This document shows, in pieces, positions 19,675-31,149 of a DNA stretch of 64,000 bases (the stretch's first letter is position 1; the number at the start of each line of letters is the position of its first letter). The stretch comes from Eustoma russellianum. Lineage: Eukaryota; Streptophyta; Magnoliopsida; Gentianales; Gentianaceae. The notes under the pieces are model-generated. The model did not search any database and was not told the origin of the DNA. It saw nothing but the letters and a program-made list of their open reading frames with translations. Where the stretch lies: the NCBI GenBank assembly GCA_036186865.1, contig AP025057.1, forward strand, positions 26,701,258 to 26,765,257. Reading direction: 5' to 3'. A program made the position numbers and the translations under genes.

Positions 19675-19838
19675 GATGATGATCTATTATTCAGATTGTC
19701 AAATGGAAAGTAAAGTTTACGTGCAAACACAAGGAAACTTAACTAGTCAAGGGAAGAAAATTCTCTGGTTTTATGAGAATGACATTAGGTAAGTAGAGAA
19801 ATAGGTGTGTGGATCAAGTGAAGATTGTGAAGAGGAGG

Positions 19839-19845
19839 TTAAATA
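19839..19845 (-). promoter_or_regulatory. Possible TATA box of the zinc-finger gene
   Basis: TATTTAA on the minus strand lies about 165 bp upstream of the start codon. This would give a 5' UTR of about 130 bp. Sequence match only. Confidence 0.35.
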
Positions 19846-20024
19846 GAGAACATCCAAGTGGGGAGGCTGTTGGTGAAATTGAAAACTACGATTACTTAGA
19901 TTGTGACCAAAACTTGAAATGGAGAGGAAGGATCAAGTACAGCTAAATCTAGGGGCACATAAGTAAACACTAGTTTTAGACTATCCTTTTATGGTCATTT
20001 AATTTTATTGATCGCTTCTCTAAA

Positions 20025-20029
20025 CTTGA
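20025..20029. repeat. TSD CTTGA, left copy
   Basis: It precedes the LTR start TGTTAGAAATGG and matches 25279-25283. Confidence 0.85.
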
Positions 20030-20241
20030 TGTTAGAAATGGTCTATGAATGAAACATTTGTCTTCATTGATCAAAAACACTTTCGGTACACTCAATTTAT
20101 AACCTATACAACCAGCTTATCTTTGGGGATCAAATCATATGGATTTGAATTTGTTTCCATATCAACTATGATCCCAACAATCAAAGATATCCTAACCAAC
20201 TATTTTATCTACACGTTTTTAACATTTAAAATACATTGAAT
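20030..20241 (-). repeat. 3' LTR of short-LTR copia
   Basis: It starts TGTTAGAAATGGTC on the plus strand and ends CATTGAAT. The end is set by the TSD, as the canonical TG/CA end would fall six bases earlier. Confidence 0.85.
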
Positions 20242-20260
20242 CTTATCACTCCCCCTCAAG
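20242..20260 (-). promoter_or_regulatory. Polypurine tract
   Basis: CTTGAGGGGGAGTGATAAG on the minus strand ends at the 3' LTR. Confidence 0.85.
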
Positions 20261-20343
20261 TTGATCATTGAGATCTCCAATGTTCAACTTGCACAACATC
20301 GACCAGAATACTTTTCCAGTCACAGCTTTAGTGAGTATGTTTG

Positions 20344-21060
20344 CTAGTTGGTCTTCTGATTGTACAAACGGATTTTCAACAACTCCCCCTTCAATCTTTT
20401 TCTTGATAAAATGTCGATCCACTTCAATATTTTTAGTCCTGTCATATTGAACGGGATTTCCAAGATATTTACCGCAACTTTATTGTCACACAACTGTGCT
20501 GGTTGAGTTATTGAGATCCCTAAGTCAGCCAGCACCTTCTTGAGCCACAAAACTTCCATAACCCCTTTAGCTATTCCTCGGAACTCTGCCTCAGCACTTG
20601 AAAGCGCAACCACCTTCTAATTCCTACTTCTCCAAGTTACCACATTACCTCCTACCAAAGCAAAGTATCCTGTGGTGGATCTCCTGTCATTCCGATTTCC
20701 TGCCCAGCGCGCATCAGTGCACACTTCAATGTTTATGTGCCCATGTTTTCTGAACATTATTCCTTGCCCAGAAGTTCCTTTCAGATGCCTCACAATTCTC
20801 ATAATAGCCTCTAAGCGTTCTTTCTGCGGTTTGTGCATAAATTGGCTCACTACCCCTACAACGTATGCAATATCCGGTCGTGTGTGGTACAAGTAGATCA
20901 ACTTTTCTACCAACCTTTGGTACTCTTCTTTATCTATTAATGACTGTTCTTCATCCCATACAAGCTTTTGATTTAATGTTGCTGGTGTTTTACATGGCTC
21001 GCAGTCCAGCATTCCTACTTCGGTCAACAGATCTAGCACCTACTTTTGCTAAGAAATAAA
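20344..21060 (-). pseudogene. Copia RNase H
   Basis: The segment includes RPDIAYVVGVVSQFM, IMRIVRHLKGT, a TDARWAGNRNDRRSTTGYF box (normally TDADWAG, so one Asp is changed to Arg), and LSSAEAEFRGIAKG with the catalytic Glu. A stop near 20615 and later substitutions (for example at the expected HIE/DRHF end) break it. It would degrade RNA of the RNA-DNA hybrid. Confidence 0.85.
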
Positions 21061-21740
21061 GATCCCTTTCTGACTTAATCTATTCCCAAGAAGTAAATTA
21101 GGTCTCCAAGATCTTTCATTTCAAATTCTTTGAACAATCGTCTTTGAAGCTTTGCTATTTCCTCCTGAACTCTCCCAGTGATAATCATGTCATCAACACA
21201 TATAATTAAACATGTTACAAAGTTACCTCTTTATTTGATGAACAGTGTATGATCCGCATTACTTTTCCGGTACCCCATCTCTTTCATAGCCTTTGTGAAT
21301 CTCTCGAATCAGGCGCGAGGGAATTGCTTCAATCTATATAACGATCTTTTTAGCCTAAACACTTCATGCCTATCAAAATCTTCCTCAAATCATGGCGGAG
21401 CATCCATGTAAACTTCCTCTTTTAATTCTACATGTAGGAACACATTCTCTACGTCATACTGTAACAAGGGCAAGTCTTTGTTTACTGCTACTGAGAAAAG
21501 TACTCTGATGGTGTCGATCTTTGCTACCGGTGGAAATGTCTCAGCATAGTCAATCCCATAGGTTTGGGTGTATCCTTTTGCCACCAGTTGAGCCTTGTAC
21601 CTTTCCACTGTTCCGTCGGATTTGTACTTTACTGTGAAGACCCACCTGCAACCAACTGGCTTCTTCCCTTGTGGCAAAGGACACTTCTCCGATGTTTCAT
21701 TCTTTTTTAGGGCCCTCATCACTTTGTTCATGGCATCTCT
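21061..21740 (-). pseudogene. Copia reverse transcriptase
   Basis: The upstream part is open: VGCRWVFTVKYKSDG, KAQLVAKGYTQ, GIDYAETFPPVAK, LLQYDVENVFLHVELKEEVYM. The downstream part has stops but still shows YRLKQFPRA, MGYRKSNADHTLF and the catalytic CVDDMII (Tyr of YVDD changed to Cys). Confidence 0.85.
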
Positions 21741-22148
21741 CCATTCATTAACCTTTTTGTCTCTTGCACATTCCGTGGTGTTGACAACATACTGGTCATA
21801 ACACTCAGTCCACGTGCTTCAGCTACTGGCTATCGTGATCTTTGAGATTTCTGTTATGGGGAATGTCTCCCTAGAGGTACTGCCTCTTGGTGGTAAGATT
21901 CTTGTCTGTATTTCAGGGTTAATTTTAGAATTTTCAAATTCTGTTGCAGTATTAAGAGTATCAGGAACGTTCATACTTACCTCAGGGACATTTACTGAAG
22001 GAGACTCAGGAGTGGGGGCTGGCATTTCTAGTTGCTCTACCGGAACTATGGTCAGCTTGGCGGCGCCACCTGCCTGTTCTTGTTGTACCGTCTCTGGCAT
22101 CCACTGACTACTTAACCAGTCGAGGGGCACACCCATTTTGGTCTCCCC

Positions 22149-23578
22149 CTAAACCGAAGACTGAGATGAAGGGTTGAGATAGTAATAGTCTGACTCGATA
22201 AGCACACAGCCCATGGTAATATACATGCGTCGGGTATGAGGATGATAGCATCGGTACCCTTTTTGATTTATAGCATACCCGACGAAAACACATTTGTTGG
22301 CACATGATTCAAGTTTATTTTTGTCTGTTTTAGGTATATGGACAAACACGGTACACCTAAACACTTTAAGAGGAATCGTGAGAATAGATGGTACTAACAC
22401 CTGAGTGGAGAGCACATAGAGCAGAGTGTGTTTATCAAGAGTTTTTGTAGGTAGACGGTTGAGTAGGTATGCGGAAGTGGCCATTGCTTCGGGCCAGAAA
22501 AAGGAGGGTACACATGATTCCAAGAGCATCGCATGGGTCATTTCAAGTAGAATTCTGTTCTTCTATTCCACCACTCCATTTTTTGTGGAGTATTGGGACA
22601 AGTAGTCTGATGAATAACTCCATTAGACTTAAAAAACTGTTGGAGGCCTGTTGACATATATTCGCCACCATTATCCGATCTTAAAATAGAGATACGAGTG
22701 TGAAACTGTGTTTGTCTCATGGTAAAGAAATCACATATACGGGTACTGACATAAGATTTATGTTTGAAAAAATACACCCAAGTCATGCGAGAATGATCAT
22801 CAATAAAGGTAATAAAGTAACGAAAACCCTGGGGTGTTGAGACTGGGGAAGGTCCCCAAACATCAAAATGTACTAGTGAAAAAACACGATCAACACGAGT
22901 ATTTATGGGACGATAGGTACTCTTATGTTGTTTTGACTGAATACATGTTTCACAAGACAAATTTGACTGAGAGTTGGCAAATAAGTTCAGAAAGAGAAAT
23001 CTAAGATACCCGAAAGAGGGATGACCTAAACGACGGTGCCATAGCCAAAGATGCCGTTGGATAGTACGGTGAGCAAGCACGGATCGACCCGTTTGAGAGA
23101 CCTCATCTAGGTAGTACATCCCGTCACGCTCAGTGACACGCTCAAATATCGCCTTCGAGTGAATGTCCTGCATTAAGCAAAAACGAGGGTAGATTACAAC
23201 AACACAGTCAAGTGCGGAAGTTAAATGACTAATTGAGAGTAATTTTGAGGAAATATTGGGAACATAAAGACAATTGTGAAGCGTAAAGTTAGAAAATAGA
23301 GAGATGGAACTGGCACCATAGACAGGAACAAGGTCACCATTGGCTGTCTCAATGTGTTGTTTAGGAGGTGTATTAAGGGTGTAAAAATCTGAGAGGTCAT
23401 AGGACATAGTATCTGTTGTCCCACAATCTAGGAGCCATCTGGAATGTTTTCGGTTGGTTGGGGAGCTTTTTAAGGTTAAGGCTGTTTTTTTGTTTGGTTG
23501 ACCGTTTAATTGTAAGGGCAAAGTGGTCAGTTGAATGGTGTTATTAGCGGTTGTAATTTGGGTTAAAGGCATGGGCAA
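22149..23578 (-). pseudogene. Copia protease and integrase
   Basis: Protease motif WLLDCGTTDTM (Asp kept, Ser changed to Cys). A GAG-pre-integrase zinc region follows (LWHRRLGHPSF, CETCIQSKQ). The integrase core has HFDVWGPSP, FITFIDDHSRMTWVYF and LRSDNGGEYMS. The last acidic segment is broken by a stop near 22540. A further frame (22149-22541) continues with SCVPSFFWPEAMATSAYLLNRLP. Confidence 0.87.
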
Positions 23579-23937
23579 TCTGGTCTTTTGGGTGGCCTAG
23601 GTGGGACAAGATATATCTGAGGTTTGGAGGGGCATTTTCGGCATGTCAGAGAAGTAAGGCTGGCCATTAAATGAGCCAACCCCTTACCCACACCCGCTAT
23701 CTCCTTTCTCTCTGCCTCCTTAATTTCTCCCGTCTCTTCTAGATGCTTCCTGTGGCTTCCTTCCTGCAATTTTTTTCTTTCTTTACCTGAGTGACCATGG
23801 CTCCCATCTTCTATGTTGCTGTTGGGGCTGTTCTCAGCTGCACCTCCAGAGCTGCTCGCAACCACTACTCCAGAGCGGATTGCAGCGGCCCCTTTGCCTG
23901 GCAGAGCCCCCTTTGCTGCTTACTGCTTGCAGCCTTC

Positions 23938-24855
23938 TCACCATTCTGGATATCCCACAAGCTGAAAACACATCTTTCGGGTATGTTTTTTCATCCCGCA
24001 GTGTGTGCAGCTGAGTTTCGATTTATCTTCCTTCTCTCCACCACGTGATGATGTCAATGAGCGCAGTAGTGCTGGCTTTTCCTGTCGACCTTGGGTCTTT
24101 AGACCCACTCCAATGCTCGATGATGACTCCAAGTCTGAGGGTCTGTCCCTCAGTATTCCAATCCGAGCCTTCTCTAGCCAGATTGCACCATAGGCCACCT
24201 CCACCGTGGGGAATGGCTCCCACTTCAGTAAATCTCTTTTTAAATTCTCAAACTTATCATCCACAGCTATTAGCAGTTGAAATAAACGCTGTTCTTGGAT
24301 CTTTTGATTGTAGATGGCAATATCCGTGGGATCCTTCATAGGATTTGGATCCATGCCATCTATTGCCATCCACACCCCTGCAATCTGTTCCAGCAGTCCT
24401 CCAGGTTCCCCCATTCTGCCTTATGGTGTTGGCCTTTCTGTGGAGGTGAAAAACTTGAAGTGCACCGCTTGCCCCGTATGTGGTTGCAAGACCATCCCAA
24501 GGGGTTTTAGCAGTTGGATACTGTGACATGTTATTTACTAATCTTGGTTCTATGTTTTGTACCAACCAATTAAAGACCAAGTAGTTTTTTTGTTCCCACT
24601 GGGCATAGGTGGGATGCGTAACCTATGGTGGTGGAGGGGGGAGGGGTTTCCAGTGATGTGTCTTGTCCTCCCACGTCCACCAATTGCTTTCTTTATGAGA
24701 GTAGATCAGAGAGGATAATTATTCCCATTGAACTTAAATCCTAGGGACAGATCATCTGTACTGGACGCTGTGGTACCAATGGTATTTTTTAAAAGGTTGA
24801 CTAGTTGGATGACCAACTCGTCTCCCTTAGATCCTGAGGTGCCGGCGTCAGTCAT
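23938..24855 (-). pseudogene. Copia gag
   Basis: It starts MTDAGTSGSKGDELV at 24855. It has a UBN2-type capsid region with a NNYPLW motif whose Trp codon is a TGA, a frameshift in a C-run near 24640, YPTAKTPWDGLATTYG, and a zinc knuckle CTHCGMKKHTRKMC. A basic Ser/Gly-rich linker continues toward the protease (23563-23865). Confidence 0.82.
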
Positions 24856-25043
24856 GTTCTGGTTCTTGATTTAGGCCTGACGGGCAAGAAAGGTTTCAGA
24901 CAATGATGGAATTTATTTTTCTAGTCTTTTGGTTTTCTTTGTGAACAATGATGAGTATATTAAGTTCACAGTGAATAGAACAAAGGAAGGAGAGACTAGA
25001 CAGTGATGAGTTTTTTTTTCTGAGTCTCAGGATCAGGCAACCT

Positions 25044-25055
25044 GCTCTGATACCA
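25044..25055 (-). promoter_or_regulatory. Primer binding site (initiator Met tRNA)
   Basis: TGGTATCAGAGC on the minus strand directly touches the 5' LTR. Confidence 0.95.
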
Positions 25056-25278
25056 TGTTAGAAATGGTCTATGAATGAAATATTTTTCTTCATTGATCAA
25101 AAACACTTTCGGTATACTCAATTTATAACATATACAACCAGCCTATCTTTGGGGATATGATTTGATCTGATTGATATGGATTTGAATTTGTTTCCATATC
25201 CATTATGATCCAAACAATCAAAGATATCCTAACCAACTATTTTATCTACACGTTTTTAGCATATAAAATACATTGAAT
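25056..25278 (-). repeat. 5' LTR of short-LTR copia
   Basis: It shares TGTTAGAAATGGTCTATGAA and the following sequence with 20030-20241. TSD CTTGA follows at 25279-25283. Confidence 0.9.
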
Positions 25279-25528
25279 CTTGATGCATGTCAAAAGTTGA
25301 TGGGACTAACATCAAATGCATGGTAATAAATTACTAGTTGAATAAAAAGATTCAAACGGATATAGTGGTAAAAAGTGATTGTACTTTCTGATATCATCTA
25401 GGATTTGATTATTATCCGGTGCATGTGCATGTAATGTTTAGAAAAACAGAAACTGCTTGATGAATATAATGGTCGACCACATATATTTTCTTTATTTATA
25501 ATAGAGGTAACGTATTGATGATGTTAAG

Positions 25529-25709
25529 GGGCGTTCTCGATATACTAGGCTCCCGCGTTTGCACAGGATCCGGAGACAGGTCTGATCGCTTCGCAGTACA
25601 TAGCATTGTCCTACGCTTTTGTGTAAGAGGTTTTTTCTGCGACTCGAACCCGCAACCTCATGCCCACAAAGCAGCAACCTTATCAGTTGCTCGAAGACCT
25701 GCCCTATCC
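25529..25709 (-). mobile_element. tRNA-derived SINE with 11-bp TSD
   Basis: Exact duplications ATGATGTTAAG at 25518-25528 and 25710-25720 flank a 181-bp insert. On the minus strand it has an A-box-like segment (GAGCAACTGATAAGG) and a B box GGTTCGAGTCG, the internal RNA polymerase III promoter of tRNA-type SINEs. The body (ACCTCTTACACAAAAGCG, CCTGTCTCCGGATCC) resembles the plant Au SINE family. It is non-coding and relies on a LINE reverse transcriptase. Confidence 0.85.
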
Positions 25710-25720
25710 ATGATGTTAAG

Positions 25721-26413
25721 AACATTGCAAATTGAGAATTGCAAAACTAAACGAAAAGAGATACGAACACAAAAATTAACTGGGTTCTGCCGCATTGAGC
25801 TACATCCAAAGAAGAGAGACAAAGAAGAGAGATTTTTTTTTCTTTATTGAGAAAATGATACCCAAAAAAAATACAAGAACCCAAAGCGACTATTAAATTT
25901 TATACGGCCCAAATTACAAACAGATCAGGGCGAACCCTTAAAAAAATCTCGTTTACATCATCCTCTCATAATATCCTGATCGGTTTTCAATTTGGGACAA
26001 CTCATAAACTCTAAGTCTCCAAACAGATAAAGATATATTGCGCTTCATTTTCATGTCATATTCCTCATAAATCATTGCTGCTAGATTTATAAATAATTGC
26101 ATGTGAAGGAGGCAATCAGCCACCAATTTAAAGGATCTATCCATCTAAAAATAAATGGTATATGTGTGTTTGTTTTGCCGACCACTGCCAAATTCTGTGT
26201 CAGAGATCTCATTGGTAAAAGCCAATGCATTATTTTGTTATTGCTAAGCCCTTCTCAAAATGTTTCTATTAATGAACCTAACTATAGAGGGAAAGTTGCA
26301 AAATCAATAGCGCAGTTACACCTTTTTTTTCCCAGCAACAATCTTGCGGCTATGCATGTTATTCTTTGCGATTAAGAGGTAGTGAGGTTACCAAAATTTG
26401 GTTGCACCAATAG
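25721..26413. other. Unassigned AT-rich spacer
   Basis: No gene or repeat is recognised. Short ORFs lack recognisable domains. Confidence 0.4.
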
Positions 26414-26803
26414 TGTTGAAACTTGGATTTACATGAGGCTCATATCTACTCAAAACCTCAAGACAATAGGTGGTGATACTTCATTCTCATATAACCTATG
26501 TATTTTTTCTCAAATTGGTCAATGTGAGACAATATTCTCAACGCATGCCCTCACGTGGCAGCCTGACTTGACATACACACGCACCTTAAAATCTGGCCTC
26601 AATCACAAACCACAAGGCATGCATGAACATCTGGACCAGACAAGATGTGAGTCTAGTTTTAACCTGCTCTGATACCATATTGAAACTTGGACTTACATGA
26701 GGTGAGACTCATATCCACTCAAAAACTTAAGACAATAGGCAGTGTTACTTCATTGTCATATATATTTGTTTTCTTAAATTGGTCAATGTGTGACAATATT
26801 CTA
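26414..26803 (-). mobile_element. TRIM-like miniature LTR element, opposite orientation
   Basis: Two repeats of about 127 bp (26414-26540 and 26678-26803) share TTGAAACTTGG, AAGACAATAGG and TTGGTCAATGTG. Primer site TGGTATCAGAGC (minus strand, 26666-26677) touches the right repeat. The spacer is 125 bp and has no coding sequence. It resembles the element at 17931-18364 in size and layout. Possible further terminal-repeat debris lies near 27012-27050. Confidence 0.75.
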
Positions 26804-27168
26804 CCACACATAGTTATACTTGTAGTAAGAAGTCAAGCTCAAAAGAGGGATGAAGCTTCTACATGAGAATGAGGGACAGACAAATATCAGTGGTGGAATC
26901 AGATGGATGTCTCCTCCACTAATGGCATCATGTTCCAATCAGCCCCTCCTCCACCTCCTCGGCCGCTCCAGACCATGTTATTGATTTTATTTTAAAAAAA
27001 TAATAATCTATTTGTTCTTAAATTAAGCAATGTGAGACAAGTTTCAACATGTAATGTTACATATTGCATCAAATTTATTTAGACTTACCATTTATACGAA
27101 TATATTCTAAACCCCATTATTGCCTTTTAAATGTATTCACCCGAACCAAAAGAGTATTGTAGTTGTTG
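26804..27168. other. Unassigned spacer with TRIM-like debris
   Basis: Only a TTCTTAAATTAAGCAATGTG-like fragment of a TRIM repeat near 27015-27035 is recognised. Confidence 0.4.
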
Positions 27169-27173
27169 GATAA

Positions 27174-27472
27174 ATTGGGAAGAAATCAAAATCGGGGCCA
27201 AGTTGCAAACTGGTTAGCAACATACTTTGAGCTAAGTTATGATTAATTTCATTAATGACAAGTAGCAACTAATGAGACTTTAATTATTTACGCGACGAGT
27301 AGGTAATTTTAGGCTTTTGAATCACTCAATTTCGACAGCGGGTGAATGAGAAATTAATGCTCAAAGTAAGAGAGAAAGTCAGCTCAGCTTGGCCCGTGCC
27401 GGATGGGCTCAGGTTGCAGACTGAGCTGCGGACCTGATGGGCTCAGGTTGCAGACTGGGCTATGTTGGACCG
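27174..27472 (+). repeat. Outer copia left LTR, first part
   Basis: It matches 43699 onward (GGGGCCAAGTTGCAAACT, GATGGGCTCAGGTTG repeats) and stops at the SIRE TSD GGCTA. Confidence 0.88.
27468..27472. repeat. TSD GGCTA, left copy
   Basis: It is exactly repeated at 37965-37969 and defines the SIRE insertion. Confidence 0.93.
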
Positions 27473-30065
27473 TACACTTGCAGTAAACATCACTCGAGCG
27501 GAACGAATAGTGGTTATCAGAAATTACACTACTACCCTTGGTTAGAATCCCCTTTGAAAACAGGATCTGAGACCTTCTGAGATTCAGTATCCATTTTTGA
27601 AAAATTTAAAACTCTGTGTACACAACTAAAAAAATTATGAACATTTGTAGAAATTAACTTCAATGCCTTGACTAGACTCTGTTCAAAAATGAGACAAAAA
27701 TAAGATCGTTTGGACCTTCAACTAAATAAAAAGATTCAGACGGTCAATCAGGACAAAATTAGACAGAATAATGCTGAACTTTGAAAACTTGTTTCTCTTT
27801 GATTACTCAACCAAAAAGGTTGATCTTTATATCAAAACACTTCTTAGGATGTTTAGTATGTCTCCAAAAGGCCCTGACCTTAAAATTTTTTGATGAAAAC
27901 AGATTCAAGTTTTCTTGAAACTGGTCAGATTGCAGCCAGATTAGAGCAGTTATCTTCCAATGGCTGAAAGACTAATTTTCATTTGCTCAAATCAAGTGAT
28001 TCTTGTTGCAAACGAAAGCTAACAGTCTGAAGTATAACTCCACCAAAAAATCACAAAGTTTGGAAGTGTTTTGCTATTTTTTCAAAACGTGTAACATTGT
28101 GTGAAATATGCAGTGAAAACGGGCAGAAAAACAGAAAGGTGAAAAGAAGACAAGAACACTAAAGATTTATCTTGGTTCGGTTAATGTGACCTACTCCAGT
28201 CCCAAGGAACACCTTTATTTGGATTTCACTATGAAATGAACACAAATACAACAAGAACCAAGCTTGATCCTTAGGTTACACACTGACTCTATTCAAGACT
28301 TGGATGATCACCTCTAAGCAACTCTGGGTTGCAAAACCTTTACCACCTATTTGTGTAGCCTTATAAATTTGACAAACCAATCTTATAAATGAAACACAAG
28401 AGACGTGTAGATACTCAACTAATATCACAATACAACCTTGGTTACACAAAGAATTAAACAAGAATAAAGAAAAGAAGATAACAAAACAATGAGCTTCAAC
28501 TTTAGCTTTCAAGTATTTTTTCTTCTTCTTCACCTTTGCCTCCTATTTATAGTGTGAAATAGGCTTTGAAGATAAAACCTCCAATGTGTCACCATCTTTA
28601 TCATCAGGTCCTAGGTTTCTTTACATTATTGGTTGACCACATAATCATCTTGCACACTTGGCAAAATGGAGATGAATGATTGACCCACCTTGAAATTCAG
28701 CATGGCTGAAATCGACACATTATTTTGTCTTGAAAATGTTGAAGACAATATGCAAGGATAAGATGACAGAACTTCTCCAAAATTGTCTCAACTCCTTGGC
28801 AAGATAATAGGGCATTTGAGGCTGCCTTTTGACCAAGAAAAGCTGATCAAACCTCTGCTCCTAGCCGATGCGTATTCAAATGCAATTTCTAAATTGGCAA
28901 CTTTGCCAACTAGCTTTTTTTGGTTGGTCCACTTGGCATAAAGTCATAAATGAATCCATCATCATTTTCACCTGTATATACATATTTTTGAGGCTGTATA
29001 TATATCTACCAACTCAGATTTTTTAAAGAGAAATCAACAAATAATAGTTGACAAGATTATATCAACATATAATATCGAAATTCCCACAATTTCTCCTTAT
29101 ATTTTGTGATGAATTCCACATTATTAACACCTTTAAAATCTCTAAACGATGATGAATAAGATTCTCCAATAACATATATAAGAAGGTCTTCAAGAAAAAA
29201 TAGAATGTGACATCGAATACCATCACATATCCCGCTACAGTCGATAAAATCATCAAATGAGAGAATATAATAGAAAACCACCAAATAATCTTCAATAATA
29301 TAAGAAATACTCCAGCATGAAGCTAATAAGATACTCAAAAGATTCCTTGAGTAAAATACCAAAACTGCCCTTGGGGGTAAAATGACCAAAATACCACTGG
29401 TGCGAGAAAACTCCAGAAATGACCCTGATAGTTAGAAATAAAGACAATAATACCTTTTTGATGATAAATAAGAGATGAATGTGTCCTTGAAATATTTTGA
29501 CCATGTCAAGTACCCACATAAACTCAAAATACCAATTTTGTCCTTTTTGGTAAGTTGTAGAAACTTCCAAGACATGTTAGTCACAATGCATAATATTTAT
29601 CAAAAACATATAATAACAACATGATAAACATATCTGAATCATGTACAAATGAAAACAACCATTTTATCACATTTTAGAAAATATTTCTAAAAACCCTAGA
29701 CATCAATTGATCGATGTGCCTCTGCTTGAGAGATTTATGTCTCACAGTGAGTTTCAAAGTTTGTCTCTGGCCTACATCGGTCGATCGAAGTGAGGGTTCG
29801 ATGTGTACATTGATCGATCGATGTGTCTCAGGTTTATAGATCGATGTCTCACAGTAAGGTCTTGGTTTTTCTCTGCCTTACATAGATCGATCGATGTGAG
29901 GGATCGATGTACATCGATCGATCGAAGTGCAATAACCAAAGAGATCGATGTTATTTTTCTTTATTTTTTCAACTTTTAATCATTCATAATACCATGTATG
30001 ACATTTTTAAGTATTCACCACTGAAAATCATGACCCTGAAAATTATCCAAACATATTTCTCAACA
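27473..30065 (-). repeat. SIRE 3' LTR (left copy)
   Basis: The plus strand reads TGTTGGACCG ... TTCTCAACA. It contains a palindrome array at 29700-29955. The right copy lacks about 216 bp of that array. Confidence 0.92.
29700..29955. repeat. GATCGATC palindrome array in SIRE LTR
   Basis: Full or near-full 18-bp sites occur at 29700, 29774, 29807, 29880 and 29911 (form ACATCGATCGATCGATGT). Half-sites GATCGATGT follow near 29838, 29902 and 29942. Spacers contain CTCACAGT words. The site and half-site arrangement is that of the arrays at 2505 and 47337. Confidence 0.9.
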
Positions 30066-30078
30066 TTTTCCTCCTTTT
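30066..30078 (-). promoter_or_regulatory. Polypurine tract of SIRE
   Basis: AAAAGGAGGAAAA on the minus strand ends at the 3' LTR start TGTTGAG. Confidence 0.88.
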
Positions 30079-30413
30079 GGATGATTTTCAAAATAACTCT
30101 ACATGATTTTAATATCACAACTCTTTAGCAATGGTTTATCACATATCTACTAAGTTTATACCAATTGAATTGTTTTGGAAACCTCACCAATTCTATACCA
30201 ATTGTTTTTGAACTTTCAAAACTCTTTTTAAATACATGTTTTTAACAATCGTATCCTCCTCAACTTATACTCTCTCCCTTAACCTATACTCCAAGACAAT
30301 TCAACACCAACTGAAACTTAACTTATTATTCAACCTCCAAATCATGACTTACAACTAAAATCATGTTCTTATTCTATCTCCCGTTTATTTTTCAAATCAT
30401 GCAAAAGATAGAA

Positions 30414-31053
30414 TTATGCAATTATATCGTATATTATCATACCTAACTTGGCCTGTAAAGTTTCAAAAATGGCTTGATTAAGGAGTTTGATAAAGATGTC
30501 AGCTACTTGATGATCAGTTCTTATATGGTTTATGACTATATCCTCATTTTGAACATGGTCACAGAGAAAATGATATCTTACCTCAATGTGTTTGGCCTTA
30601 GAATGAAGTATCGAATTCTGAGAAAGATTGATTGCACTTGTGCTGTCGTAGAAAATTGGAATCTTATTCTTTTTAATGCCAAAATCACTAATTTTTTGTT
30701 TAAACCAAAGTATTTGAGTAGTGCATAAACTTAAGGCTATATACTCGGCTTTAGTGATAGAAAGTGCTACACTAGCTTGCTTTTTAGAAAACCAAGAGAT
30801 CAAGTTGGTTCCTATGAATTGGCATGTACCGCTAGTGTATTTTCTATCTATTTTGCAATCACCATAATCAGCATCACTATATGCGTATAATTCCAACTTA
30901 GCATTTCTATCACACCAAAGTCCTAAGTGAGGTGTGTGTTTAAGATATCTAAATATCTTCTTCACAGAATTGTAATGTGATACTTTAGGACAGGATTGAA
31001 ACCTAGCACACATACAAACATTAAACATTATATCTATTCTTGATGCGGTTAAA
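30414..31053 (-). pseudogene. SIRE RNase H
   Basis: SDADYGDCKIDRKYTSGTCQFIG-type region (Asp kept), WFSKKQASVALSI, EYIALSLCTTQILW with Glu, and HIEVRYHFLCDHV near the end. The open frame continues upstream across the LINE tail only because that tail adds an open stretch of Met codons. The RT and RNase H frames are separated by the insertion. Confidence 0.87.
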
Positions 31054-31073
31054 TATATGGGTGATTCAATCAT

Positions 31074-31129
31074 CATCATCATCATCATCATCCAGACCCA
31101 GTATATCCCAACGACAGCAAAAGCTATCG
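31074..31129 (-). mobile_element. 56-bp RTE LINE tail with 20-bp TSD
   Basis: TATATGGGTGATTCAATCAT occurs exactly at 31054-31073 and 31130-31149. The insert is (CAT)n on the plus strand followed by ATCCCAACGACAGCAAAAGC, nearly identical to the end of the LINE at 16187 onward. This is an extreme 5'-truncated LINE insertion by target-primed reverse transcription. It interrupts pol of the SIRE element and is therefore younger than it. Confidence 0.93.
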
Positions 31130-31149
31130 TATATGGGTGATTCAATCAT

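Larger units (their letters stand above)
20030..25278 (-). mobile_element. Short-LTR Ty1-copia element, degenerate
   Basis: The element is 5249 bp with LTRs of 212 and 223 bp. The initiator-tRNA primer site touches the right LTR and the polypurine tract touches the left one, so it reads on the minus strand. Order is gag, protease, integrase, RT, RNase H, the Ty1-copia order. LTRs differ by an 11-bp indel and several substitutions, so it is older than the chromovirus. Coding parts carry multiple stops. Lineage is not firmly assigned. Confidence 0.92.
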
